Below are positions 19,296 to 28,700 of a stretch of 64,000 nt of DNA, piece after piece. Numbering within the stretch: position 1 is the first letter of the stretch; the number at the start of each line of letters is the position of its first letter. Under the pieces are notes generated by a model that saw only the letters and a list, made by a program, of their open reading frames with translations, ran no database searches and had not been told where the DNA came from. Origin of the DNA: Rhizophagus irregularis (taxonomy: Eukaryota; Glomeromycota; Glomeromycetes; Glomerales; Glomeraceae); assembly GCF_026210795.1 (NCBI RefSeq), contig NC_089432.1, positions 2,976,001 through 3,040,000 on the forward strand. Direction: 5' to 3'. The position numbers and the translations under genes are program-made.

Positions 19296-20731
19296 GATTG
19301 CCGATTTTTGAGGGTAAAGCTACTGATGATATTGATACATTTGTTAGGCTTTATATGGGTTATCTTGATACTATTAATCTTAACCCATACGCTGCTGGAG
19401 GGCCACCAGAGTCTTGGAAAAGAGCTATGGGTATACTTAGAAGCTGCATGGCTGGTGAAGCGGCTGAATGGTTTGATCGAGAAATTACAGGAAAAAATTG
19501 GGAACTTTCTGGTATCACTTCAGCTGGTGGAGCTAATTTAGCTGCTTTTGTAGCATTAGTAATACCAGAAGGTGCAGGAGGACCAAATGCAGGTACCTAT
19601 GTAAATGGGTCTGAAGCACGGACTTATGCTACAGATCCAGTTAATGCATTAGTAACTATTAGAGCAGCATTTATTCCTACTCATGATTTAATAGGTGGAA
19701 ATAAAGCTTGGGGAAGAGCTGGTGCTCGTCCGACAGATAGAGTTGCTCCAGCTACTGCAGATGCTGGTGTTGCTGCTGCTAATAATCATCCTATAGTTTT
19801 TCCAGGTATTAAACCTAACCAGGCGCTTTATTGGCTTAGAACACAATTTCCAACTATTTTAGATGAAAAGAAACGTATCCGTTTTAACAGTCTTTATCAG
19901 GAAAATGAGCCAGTTGATGCATTTTATAGAACTGTAAAGAGAGCTGGAAAATTACTAAAACTAACTGATGATCTTATTATTGACCAGTTCTTTAGAGGTC
20001 TTTCGGCTGATAATATTTTTGAAGCAGAAAGGTTTAGTAATCTTAATCCTGATGACTTGGTTAAACATCTGAGAAATTTAGAACGGAGAAGGGCTAAAAT
20101 GCGCTTGGGGTTACAAGATAGAAATCGACGACTTCAAGCAGATTACAGTGATGTAACTCAACCTCCGTTAGGAAAACAGGAACCTGTCGTACTGACATCA
20201 AAGTCATCTGGGGTTACTCAAGAACAATTACAAGAGTTACTTAAGACTCAAGCTGAGGAACTTACCAAGAATTTTCAGGTGCAATTTAAACAATTACAGG
20301 CTCGGCCAGTTCGTAATCCACCAGTCTATAGACAGCAGATTAAACCTGTTCGACCAAAACCACAGAGACGTGTTGTTCAGGATCCTCAGGATCCTGATTG
20401 GGATGATGGTTATGTAGATCATGATGTTGGTGATGATCCTGATGCTCCTGAATGGACTTTGGATGATCATCAAAATGCTATTGATCTTATTATGGGATAT
20501 AAACGTGGGACGTCTAAAATACTTACAAAACAACTTCAGAAGGCTAAAGATAGACGTGATGATCTGGATTTGGCCCGAGCAATGAGAAACCTCGATCTTA
20601 ATGATGATGCTATGGATATTGATACTGCGAGTTTTGGTGAAAAGGTAGAATTGAGAGAAAAAGATGGTGATGTCTATATGGTTCGTGTTGGGTCAAAAAA
20701 AAGTAGGTTCGAGTATCTCAAAACTTCTTAA
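19277..20731 (+). CDS. Retrotransposon Gag-like protein inside the Polinton-like block
   Basis: 484 residues, uninterrupted. The N-terminal half has the Ty3-type Gag pattern: FEGKATDDIDTFVRLY, then a Cys-containing helix ending EAAEWFDREITGKNWEL. The second half has FNSLYQENEPVDAFYRTVKR and DQFFRGLSADNIFEAERF. The tail is Asp-rich, with no CCHC knuckle seen. Gag proteins form the capsid of LTR retrotransposons. Here there is no LTR, no reverse transcriptase, and the flanking genes are 19 bp (overlap) and tens of bases away, so it appears to be a resident gene of the element. The frame ends at TAA 20729-20731, overlapping the protease frame. Confidence 0.75.
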   Translation: MATTAIGLPIFEGKATDDIDTFVRLYMGYLDTINLNPYAAGGPPESWKRAMGILRSCMAGEAAEWFDREITGKNWELSGITSAGGANLAAFVALVIPEGAGGPNAGTYVNGSEARTYATDPVNALVTIRAAFIPTHDLIGGNKAWGRAGARPTDRVAPATADAGVAAANNHPIVFPGIKPNQALYWLRTQFPTILDEKKRIRFNSLYQENEPVDAFYRTVKRAGKLLKLTDDLIIDQFFRGLSADNIFEAERFSNLNPDDLVKHLRNLERRRAKMRLGLQDRNRRLQADYSDVTQPPLGKQEPVVLTSKSSGVTQEQLQELLKTQAEELTKNFQVQFKQLQARPVRNPPVYRQQIKPVRPKPQRRVVQDPQDPDWDDGYVDHDVGDDPDAPEWTLDDHQNAIDLIMGYKRGTSKILTKQLQKAKDRRDDLDLARAMRNLDLNDDAMDIDTASFGEKVELREKDGDVYMVRVGSKKSRFEYLKTS

Positions 20732-21443
20732 GTCGTCCCCAAATAAGACAGCAGTTAGCTCTTCTAGTGTGCCATTGAAAGGCAAAGCAACCCCTGTTAA
20801 GATTCCTGTGAAAGTTACTGGTAGTAAGTCTACACCTGCAAAAGCTGTTACTAAGAATGATTTATTAAGCCTGTTAAGGTCTGCAGACTTTAGGAAATTA
20901 CTCCGTGAGATTCTTCAGGAGGAGTTATTGTCTGCTAGAAAAGTCACAGAGATTCCAGAGGACCTAGTTGAGGAGGAACAAGAAGAGGATATCAGGGTAG
21001 ATGATCCTATGGATATTGACATAGCTCGTTTAGAGAATACTAAAGATCTTTTAGCATTGGATGGAGAGGTTAATGGAATAGCAATTCAGTGTTTAGCAGA
21101 CACTTGTGCTAATGCGTCTTTTATTCAGAGAGAAGCTGCTGAGGAATTAGGGTTGGATATTGACAAGAGTATTACATATAACATATCTGGTGCTTCAGGA
21201 ACAGGTAGGACATTCGGCATGGTAAAGGGAGTGACAATCAAACTTACCCCTGATTATGCTATCACTGAGGACCTTGCAGTCTTAAGTGGTTACAAGCATA
21301 GGGAAATTGGGTTAAGCCGAACGTGTCTGAAACGTTACAATTATGATGTCCATGAATCACGTGAACATATAGCCTTTACCTGTGATGGGAAGAATGTTTT
21401 TATCCCGATAGTTCCTGATGCTAATCGAGGGGATAAAAAATAA
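20664..21443 (+). CDS. Retropepsin-like aspartic protease, +1 frame relative to Gag-like gene
   Basis: The frame opens before 20664 and ends at TAA 21441-21443. A basic linker rich in Lys, Pro and Ser leads to an acidic segment and then the protease core: VNGIAIQCLADTCANASFI, with the flap-like region NISGASGTGRTFGMVKG and later LAVLSGYKHREIGLS. Retropepsins carry D-T/S-G at the active site; here it reads D-T-C, an unusual Gly-to-Cys change. The likely expression route is from the Gag-like frame: an A8 run at 20695-20702 sits in the overlap, and a +1 shift, or loss of one A in the transcript, would fuse the frames. The ATG at 20664 is therefore not necessarily the real start. It is convergent with the integrase 25 bp away. 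Confidence 0.68.
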   Translation: MVMSIWFVLGQKKVGSSISKLLKSSPNKTAVSSSSVPLKGKATPVKIPVKVTGSKSTPAKAVTKNDLLSLLRSADFRKLLREILQEELLSARKVTEIPEDLVEEEQEEDIRVDDPMDIDIARLENTKDLLALDGEVNGIAIQCLADTCANASFIQREAAEELGLDIDKSITYNISGASGTGRTFGMVKGVTIKLTPDYAITEDLAVLSGYKHREIGLSRTCLKRYNYDVHESREHIAFTCDGKNVFIPIVPDANRGDKK

Positions 21444-21468
21444 GACCCTTTAATTCTTCTATTTTTTT

Positions 21469-22596
21469 TTATTCCCAAAATTTGCGAATTAAGTCAGGGA
21501 CATATTCCTTCAACCGGTCAGCAGGTTCCCAAGTAGCCTCAGTGTCTGGATAGCGCTCCCACTTAACCAAATACTGGTCTTGACCTTTTCTAATGCGATG
21601 CCGAAGTATCTGCTCAGGAACAAATCTTTCAGGTTGTCCTCTTATCACAGAGTCAGGTGGAGGCTTTTCATTAATAGGAACTACTTGCAATTCCTTTCGG
21701 GTATATGCACATCTGGATACACCTAATCGACCATGTGGTCCATTAAGGAGATATGTAGGAGGCTGTTCGGGTGAGAGTATCATTTTTTTGATTACACGAA
21801 TGTTTGGGTTCCATCTTATGTCTCCTGTACGGAATTTTCCGTGAAGTTTATTACCGAGTACTGAGATAGGTTCATCTAACTTGACTCTGACACGTGCTCC
21901 TTCAGAGAGGACATCCGTCTTTTTTGACACTTTGGGTGATCCTGTCAGAATGTCTGGGGGATTTCTCTGCCAAAGTTCATTTACTTTACTCACTATATTA
22001 TGGAAATCTTCTGACCATTCCATGGATGTCACCCCGGTTTTCAACTCCTGTGCTACCATTCGTTTAAGAAGGGGTTCTTGGATGGCTTGGATAGCTCTTT
22101 CAGCATAAGATTGCTGTTTATGCCTTCCTGGCTCTCCGAACCTCATCATTACCCCTAGGCTGTTCAGGAAAAAATCACGTACCTGGTCGTTAGTGAATTC
22201 TGATCCGGAGTCTGTCTCCAGTCTGTGTGTTGGTGGCTTAATACGATTTCTTCTGTAGATTTTGATAAACCCGTTTAGAACTCTATTTGCAGTCTTATCC
22301 TTTAGGGGTTCTGCATCAACTCTCTTTCCTGCAACTTCCACCACTACGAGAAAATAGTGGAATCCTTTGGGGTCAACTGGCATCTCTGCAAGATCTGCCT
22401 GATGTGTTGCATTTGGTTTCCATACAATTACCTTTGGGCGTTCTGTTGACTTTTCCCTTAGAGGCTTTTTGTATAGGTTGTAGTGCTCTTCACCTTTTAG
22501 AATTCGTGCTGGTATTCCGGAGAGATTGTAGTATTTGTAATAATTCTCTAAATGCGACATATTACGACAAATTAAAGGAATGGTTTTAGACTTCAA
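21469..22596 (-). CDS. RVE integrase with C-terminal chromodomain (intact)
   Basis: 375 residues, uninterrupted. The DDE catalytic core is visible as THQADLAEMP (D), HRLETDSGSEFTND (D) and QQSYAERAIQ (E). The C-terminus from about residue 325 reads QILRHRIRKGQDQYLVKWER then TWEPADRLKEYV, a clear chromodomain. Polinton integrases are known to end in chromodomains, which target histone marks; chromoviral Ty3 elements do so too. It lies on the strand opposite the Gag-like and protease genes, which does not fit a retrotransposon pol order. It would insert the element into the genome. No classical HHCC finger is seen at the N-terminus. Confidence 0.85.
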   Translation of the reverse strand: MKSKTIPLICRNMSHLENYYKYYNLSGIPARILKGEEHYNLYKKPLREKSTERPKVIVWKPNATHQADLAEMPVDPKGFHYFLVVVEVAGKRVDAEPLKDKTANRVLNGFIKIYRRNRIKPPTHRLETDSGSEFTNDQVRDFFLNSLGVMMRFGEPGRHKQQSYAERAIQAIQEPLLKRMVAQELKTGVTSMEWSEDFHNIVSKVNELWQRNPPDILTGSPKVSKKTDVLSEGARVRVKLDEPISVLGNKLHGKFRTGDIRWNPNIRVIKKMILSPEQPPTYLLNGPHGRLGVSRCAYTRKELQVVPINEKPPPDSVIRGQPERFVPEQILRHRIRKGQDQYLVKWERYPDTEATWEPADRLKEYVPDLIRKFWE

Positions 22597-22604
22597 ATCT
22601 TAAA

Positions 22605-22925
22605 ATGACACGTTTTTACTGCCTAAAGTGCAAGAAGGAAACTGAGACGGCTAGTGAAATACAAGATATGACTACAAATGGGCGTTACCAGCTGCATGGT
22701 GACTGCACAATTTGTGGTATGCATAAGAATACTTTTACTGGAATAGACTGGGTGATCAAGAAGAAGACTAAGGAGAAAAAGAAAGAAACCGCTGCTAAGA
22801 GACAGCAGACGGCTTACAATCGGCAATGCAAAAAACTTGGACAGAAAATCTTAGATTCTGATGACGCGTGTAAACAGTGTATTGATAAATGCCTTAAGGA
22901 GGCAAAAAAGAGGAAGACGGATTAG
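22605..22925 (+). CDS. Small zinc-ribbon protein, DUF5679-like
   Basis: 106 residues. The N-terminus FYCLKCKKETETAS followed by NGRYQLHGDCTICG has two CxxC pairs and the NGR-x-x-x-x-G spacing of DUF5679 zinc ribbons found in viruses and Polintons. The remainder is Lys-rich and probably binds nucleic acid. It starts 8 bp from the start of the divergent integrase, so the promoters overlap. A remnant of a paralogous 3' end (KKRGRQ then stop) is visible near 29945-29966. Confidence 0.65.
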   Translation: MTRFYCLKCKKETETASEIQDMTTNGRYQLHGDCTICGMHKNTFTGIDWVIKKKTKEKKKETAAKRQQTAYNRQCKKLGQKILDSDDACKQCIDKCLKEAKKRKTD

Positions 22926-23445
22926 TACTGTCTTCTAAACTTATCTGGATATGCTCTATTCTCAATACCCATTGTTCAATTACTTATTTTTTCTGACGGG
23001 GGCGGGACGGGGTTGGTCTTACTGGCTTTATAGACCTTCTAGGGGCTTACCTGCTAACTTATCTGGTTTGCTATCTCACTGCTTCCAACAGATTATTAGA
23101 CGGAATCCTGACTTGTTCCAGATGTTCCGGATGTGGCAGATCTGGGGGGGGTAAAAATAAAACTTTTTCTGGGGGGATGTCCTCTCATATTTTTTCTGAA
23201 ACATCTGCCACATCTGCCACATCCGGGACAACCCTCTCATTATGTCCGTTATTCCTTCCTTTTCTATTGTTTTCTAGTTATTTGGTATATATATTTGTTC
23301 CATATGTTGTCCCAGATTGTGGCGGATATATGGGGATTCCTGATCCCCCGTAGGGGGGATATAGGTACTGCGAGGCCATGAGGCCGAGGTGGGTGGAGCG
23401 GTAGCGAGACCCACATCCAGCCCGACGACCTTGTCCATATACCAG
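22926..23445. other. Gene-free stretch with GC-rich dyads, invading the Gag-like relic
   Basis: No supported gene. A dyad lies at about 23110-23232 (CCGGATGTGGCAGAT / ATCTGCCACATCTGCC, with a G8 run between). A second GC-rich structured piece at 23345-23440 has GAGGCCATGAGGCCGAGG and the hairpin GTGGGT ... ACCCAC. It joins the Gag-like pseudogene at about 23445, truncating it. It could be a small mobile element; no target duplication was found. Confidence 0.4.
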
Positions 23446-24691
23446 CCCCTCCACGAAATTGATTCGCCGCTACAGCCTGTATAGCGCCATTATTCAAAGC
23501 ATTAAAAGCAGCAAGATTGGCCACACCAGTATTATCCAGAGGATTTACACATTCCCAATTTTTTCCTTTGATATGTGTTTCATACCAATCTCTAGCATCA
23601 TCTTCAAGTAAAGTCTCAAAGATCCCATGAATCCTAACACAAGTTCTAGCATTAGCAGCAGGATCAAGTCCAGCAGACTCACACCATTGCCTGAATTCTT
23701 GAAGCCAAAGTTCTGGATCTTCACCAGATACTCCTCTAAATTTTTTAGGTGCATATCCTGCCATTATCGGTTGTTGTATTATCGGAGGGTTATTTTGTAA
23801 TGCTAGAATCTGTTGATTCAAATTATTGACCTGATTTTGCAAATTTTGACCATGATTGCGACAGTTTAAAAATTGCCCTCTCCATGCTCAAGCTTGCTGA
23901 ATGATACCATTAGCCCGCCTTCTACTTCACTCTGTTTCAGTATTATAGCGCTGTAATAATCTATGAGCATTTCTTCTACTCTCATCACGTTCTCTCTGGA
24001 CATTAGCTAGTTGGATTTGACTGTTAGCAAATTAAGCCTGGATGTTAGCCAATTGGATCTGAGTATTTTGTGAAAGGGCTTCCCAATGTTGGCGATGACG
24101 CACTTCATTTGCATATGCATCCTCATAAGTACGTCTTGTTCTCAGTATAGTAGCACGTGTATTATTAAGTTCTTGTCTAAGATATTCTTCACGGTTATGT
24201 GCATCATCTAACAAACCTTCAAGTCTATCCTCCATATTATCTTGATCTTCTATAATATTTCGCAACTCATTAGCATATCAGATAATGGCATCAAGACTAT
24301 CATTTGCAGTGTTAAATAAATGATTTATATGAGGGTGTGCTGCAATAGTTGTACGATCAAGGTGAATACGAATACCAGCTACACTATTTGCTATAGTTGT
24401 CTGATTATTTAAGATTTCTGTAATAGGGTCAGGAGGAATTGCTGCCATGTTTTTCTGTTGTCTATTAGCAAGTTCTTTTATTCGATCTTTGAGTTGAATA
24501 TTTAGAGTATCAACTTCAATCAGCTGACGTTCTAATGCTTGAAGCCCTTCCTTTTTTAGTGATGCCATTTCTAATGCTTTCTTAAGCTTTGCACGCAACT
24601 CAGCATTTTTTTGCCTAAGTTCTTCTATCTCAGATTCATGACCCTTGATTACACCATACAGGTATTTTATATATTGCTCTTGTGATTGCAA
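23446..24691 (-). pseudogene. Decayed coiled-coil plus Gag-like gene, second copy
   Basis: One continuous frame from ATG 24691 carries a coiled coil (EIEELRQKNAELRAKLKKAL ... AYANEVRHRQHWEALSQNT) followed in the same frame by a Gag-like domain (FRGVSGEDPELWLQEFRQW ... DARDWYETHIKGKNWE). Four in-frame stops interrupt it: TGA 24278-24280, TAA 24032-24034, TGA 23927-23929 and TGA 23888-23890. The Gag part breaks off at about 23445, where GC-rich sequence begins. It corresponds to the pair 18498-20731 but with coiled coil and Gag in one frame. It is divergent from the second integrase with a 23-bp gap, so again no LTR fits. Confidence 0.75.
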
Positions 24692-24714
24692 TGTATGTGC
24701 AAGCTTTGTAATCT

Positions 24715-25785
24715 ATGTCTTTAACGATGTATCTTCCATTGCCAGTTCCACAGATTTTTATAGACCCTACATTTAATAAACAAATCGAACAAAATTATAT
24801 CCTTCAACAAATCTATTAGCATCCATGTGGATATTATCGTACTTCTGAAAAACTTTGGGCTAAAGTGCAAGCTGAGGGCCATGATTTTAACATATCTGAT
24901 ATTACAGAGTGGTTGCATAAACAGGCTATATGGCAAATACACTCACCTATACCCAAGTATGTTCCACAGGTTTCTTTTAATAAGATTACTTGACCAAATA
25001 TGTATCATCAAGCAGATATCTTATATATGCCCTATGATACTGTAGATAGAAAGCTGTATAAATACTGTCTGAATATTGTAGATGTTGCTAGCCGATATAA
25101 AGCTTCAGTACCTCTAGAAGATCGCAGCTCTGCACGTGTTGCTAAGGCATTTAAAAAGATTTATGGTAAAGCAGACTGCCCGCTTATTTGGCCAAGAGTT
25201 TTACAAGTAGATGGGGAATCAGAATTTAAGGATGAAGTTATCCGATTAATGGATGAAAAAGGTGTGCGTAGTAGGGTAGGTACTACTCATAAGAGTCAGG
25301 CTATTGTTGAACGGTATAATCAAACTTTAGCAGAGAGACTTTTCAAAATACAGGATGCAAAGGAACTCCTTACAGAAGGTGTGAATACTGCCTGGGTTAA
25401 GAATCTTTCTGATATTGTGAATGAGTTAAATAATTCTAATACTCGTCTGCTAGGTATGTCTCCAGTTGAGGCAATCCAGAAAGATCAAGTGTATGCACTA
25501 CCTTCAAAAATTCGGAAGGATAGACCTGTAGGTGCAGAAGAAATACGTTTACCAGCTGGTTCTCTTGTGAGATACTTACTTGATAACTCAGATTACCAAG
25601 GTAGGAGACATGTAACTGATCCAATATGGTCTACTAAAGTTTATACAATTGAATCTTCCACAGTTGTTGATGGGCAGCCGGTTATATATAGGTTATCTGA
25701 TGTACCTAAAAAAATATTTACTCGAGAAGAATTATTAGTTGTGCCATCTGATACTATGCTGCCTCCTACTCATATATTATATTAA
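24715..25785 (+). pseudogene. Polinton-type RVE integrase, two premature stops
   Basis: A frame of 357 codons starts at ATG 24715 and ends at TAA 25783-25785. The catalytic core reads MYHQADILYMP (D), VLQVDGESEFKD (D) and SQAIVERYNQTL (E). The N-terminal part has HPCGYYRTSEKLW, as in Polinton integrases. The C-terminus ends EELLVVPSDTMLPP without a chromodomain. TAG at 24817-24819 and TGA at 24991-24993 break it; CAG and CGA are the likely originals. The last 4 bases overlap the end of the convergent polymerase. It is distinct in sequence from the intact chromodomain integrase at 21469. Confidence 0.85.
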
Positions 25786-28700
25786 TTTTCAAGTTGTGGT
25801 ATCCTATAGTCTCCATGTGCATACATTGTGATATTATCTTGTGCAATCCATTTTTTATCATCCATAGGGGATAACCCCACCTTTGACATTTCTATAACAT
25901 TTATGGCATGTCTATCAGATCGGATTGCTTTAAAGGTGACTGTATCATTATGTTTAGGATCAAAGAGTGCCTTATTATACCGCTCATGGTGGAACTCTTT
26001 TTTAACTACCTTTGAGGGGACACCTTTAGCTTTACAGATACCATGTTTTGGATTGGTAGTCTCATCCTTTACCTTGAGAATGGAATACATTTTGGGACGG
26101 AGGCCAATAAATTCTGCTATAACTGCTCCATTACATTCATCCTTAAATTTCCCTGGGATTTTCATATTTATGTCAGTCTTATCACCTAATGCTTTTCGTA
26201 CAGGATGATCTTTAGGATAATCACTAAAGTCAAATTGGTCTGCCATATCTATGAGGTCTGCATTGATATCCTCAGTTTGGATTTGTACAAGAAGTGAGTC
26301 TGTATCTGTATAACATAAATGGATTTTTTTACCATATCGTACTTTAAGAGTATCATAGTAGAATTGATACATACAGAGCTTTGAGAGGTCAAGCACACTC
26401 ATACTCACATATGTTGGATGGTTAAGCATTACCTCCACTTTTTGTCGGTGGATTGCAACAAGATTTTCTGAGAATATTTTACGACCCTTGAATGCAGGAT
26501 CTAAGGTAAGCTTTTTATATTTCTTGGGATGGGTTTGGGGTTATACTACTGAGACACGTACACGTTTCCTGAGATTTTCCATAGTTTTACCAAATACACT
26601 ATTATTCATGAGTTTATAGAAGTCCTTCTCAAAATTATTCTTAGCCTTAGCACGTTCGGCGGTGTTAAATTCTATATATGGTTTCATCCATGGAGCCTGC
26701 TTGAATTTTATAGCTTCTTGATTACTAAGCCCTGGCTAACATAATACTGGAGATTTCTATAATGAACTACATATTCATCCTTATCAAATAGGTTAAGGAT
26801 GAGCTTATCTGTGGGTGTATATCGTTGTCCTGAGCGTGTTATTATTTCCTGCTGCTTTTTACTAAGCCATTCCTTCTTAACCTTCATTCGTTCTGGTGCA
26901 AGGGGGTAATCTGTGTGTTGTGAATGGAGGGCTTGGGGATATTCCAGTTTAACTTTAAGGATATATCCTTCAGAAGAATCGTCTGGTATTTCATTACTCT
27001 CTATTTGTTTTTGAATGTTAGATAACTCGTTTTTCTCCTTTACCCAGTGGAAGTTACCTGTAGGTAAGTATTGCAACATGGCCCATCTATATAGGTTATT
27101 TGCATCTAAGTATAGAATAGATGACTTGGACTTTTCTGCAGTCCATTTACCTTCTCCCATATCTGGGTTATTTGCACGAGCATATCGTTTACTTACCATA
27201 GAGATTCCACCACGTAATCCTTGTTCTACCATCATGTACATATCCTGGTCAGTTATAAGATCCAATCTTTGTCTTGTCATAAAGAATAATGCATCCCATG
27301 CAAAGCCTGGTGTTGAATAGTACCAGAGAGGATCTAACCCATATTTTTTCAAGGCCATTTCTCAGAAATTCTGAAATATATCGGCTAGTAGAAGGACGTC
27401 AGTTTTGAGATAAATGTCATGATAATTTTGCATTATTTTACATCCTGCTTTTTCCCATACATACTGTGCATATTCGTATTCTTTATCACTAATGTGGATT
27501 CATTAAGTTTGCTATAGAATGCTCCTTTAGGTGGTAAACTAGTTTTCTCGAACTTTTTCCAGTCATCCATATATTCATACGGGTAGACACTTTTCTTAAG
27601 ATAAATCTCGAGTAATTCAGGTGGTATTTGACTTCGTGTTATCTTAAAGTTTTCGGGATGTGCAAAGCATCTACCTGCATCAATTCACCATAAGTGTTGT
27701 GGATTACTACATTCTTGTGCTCTACATTTTTCTGCGCCTAGGTTGGATGCTAATTTGTCGAGACTTGATTTCATGAATTGTAAGCTGTCTATAAATCAAA
27801 GGGAACCTAACTTGAATGCCATATACTTTTCCATGTTATAAGGGATAGGATCGATATCATCCTCACATTCCATTGCACCAATTCCTTGCATAATTATATG
27901 TCCATCATATCCTGATAAATTGTGAAAGATTACTGGGATATGCATTTCACGAGGTTTTATGGATAAGTCAAGATTACATCCTCTATGTGCTGCACCTCGA
28001 TACCTTCCTGTAATATGGCAGTGGTCTCTTACTTTATTTCCATCTAAGGGGTTGCGACATATCCAGCAGTTTATTGCATTATCATAACTTACTTGCTCTT
28101 GGGTTGTTAATGGCATCATTTCCATTGGGTTTCTGAATTCATTACGGATTGCTTCAGCCTCATTTAGCATTTCGATTACAAATTTTTGTGCTGCATTTTT
28201 TCCTGTAAATATCTTCTGTGATTCACTTACACCATCATATCTTACCTTAATATATGAGTATGAGCAGGGGATTTGCTCTTGTACTTTCTTGGTTTTCTTA
28301 TCTTTGTCTTCATCTGTGGGTAGTATGTCCATTACTAGGGCTTCAAAGTCTGCAACAAAGTAATATGGGACTTGCATGTGGTGTTTCCAGTTCTTGAATT
28401 CATATATATCATTTCCTTTCTTTACTGATGGCATTCGGTCTGCTTGTGGGGTTTTCTTTAATCCTCGACATATTGCTACATATTTGTCATGGATTTCTTG
28501 TTGATGTGTGAAGTGGAAGATACATCATCGGCAGACAAATATTGCATGTCCATTTTTTGTACGTTTATTTACTAAACGGCTTATATTCTTAATCCAGCAA
28601 TAGTGCTGCTTTTCCCCATTACTGATAAGTACTAAATCTATTATTTTACAGCCCTCTGCATCATCCCTATCACACAGATCGAAATGCTAAAAATCGGCAA

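Noticed and set aside
18480-21460. Ordinary nested LTR retrotransposon explaining the Gag and protease genes
   Set aside because: No LTRs fit in the 31-bp and 25-bp flanking gaps, there is no reverse transcriptase or RNase H, and the nearby integrase is on the opposite strand.
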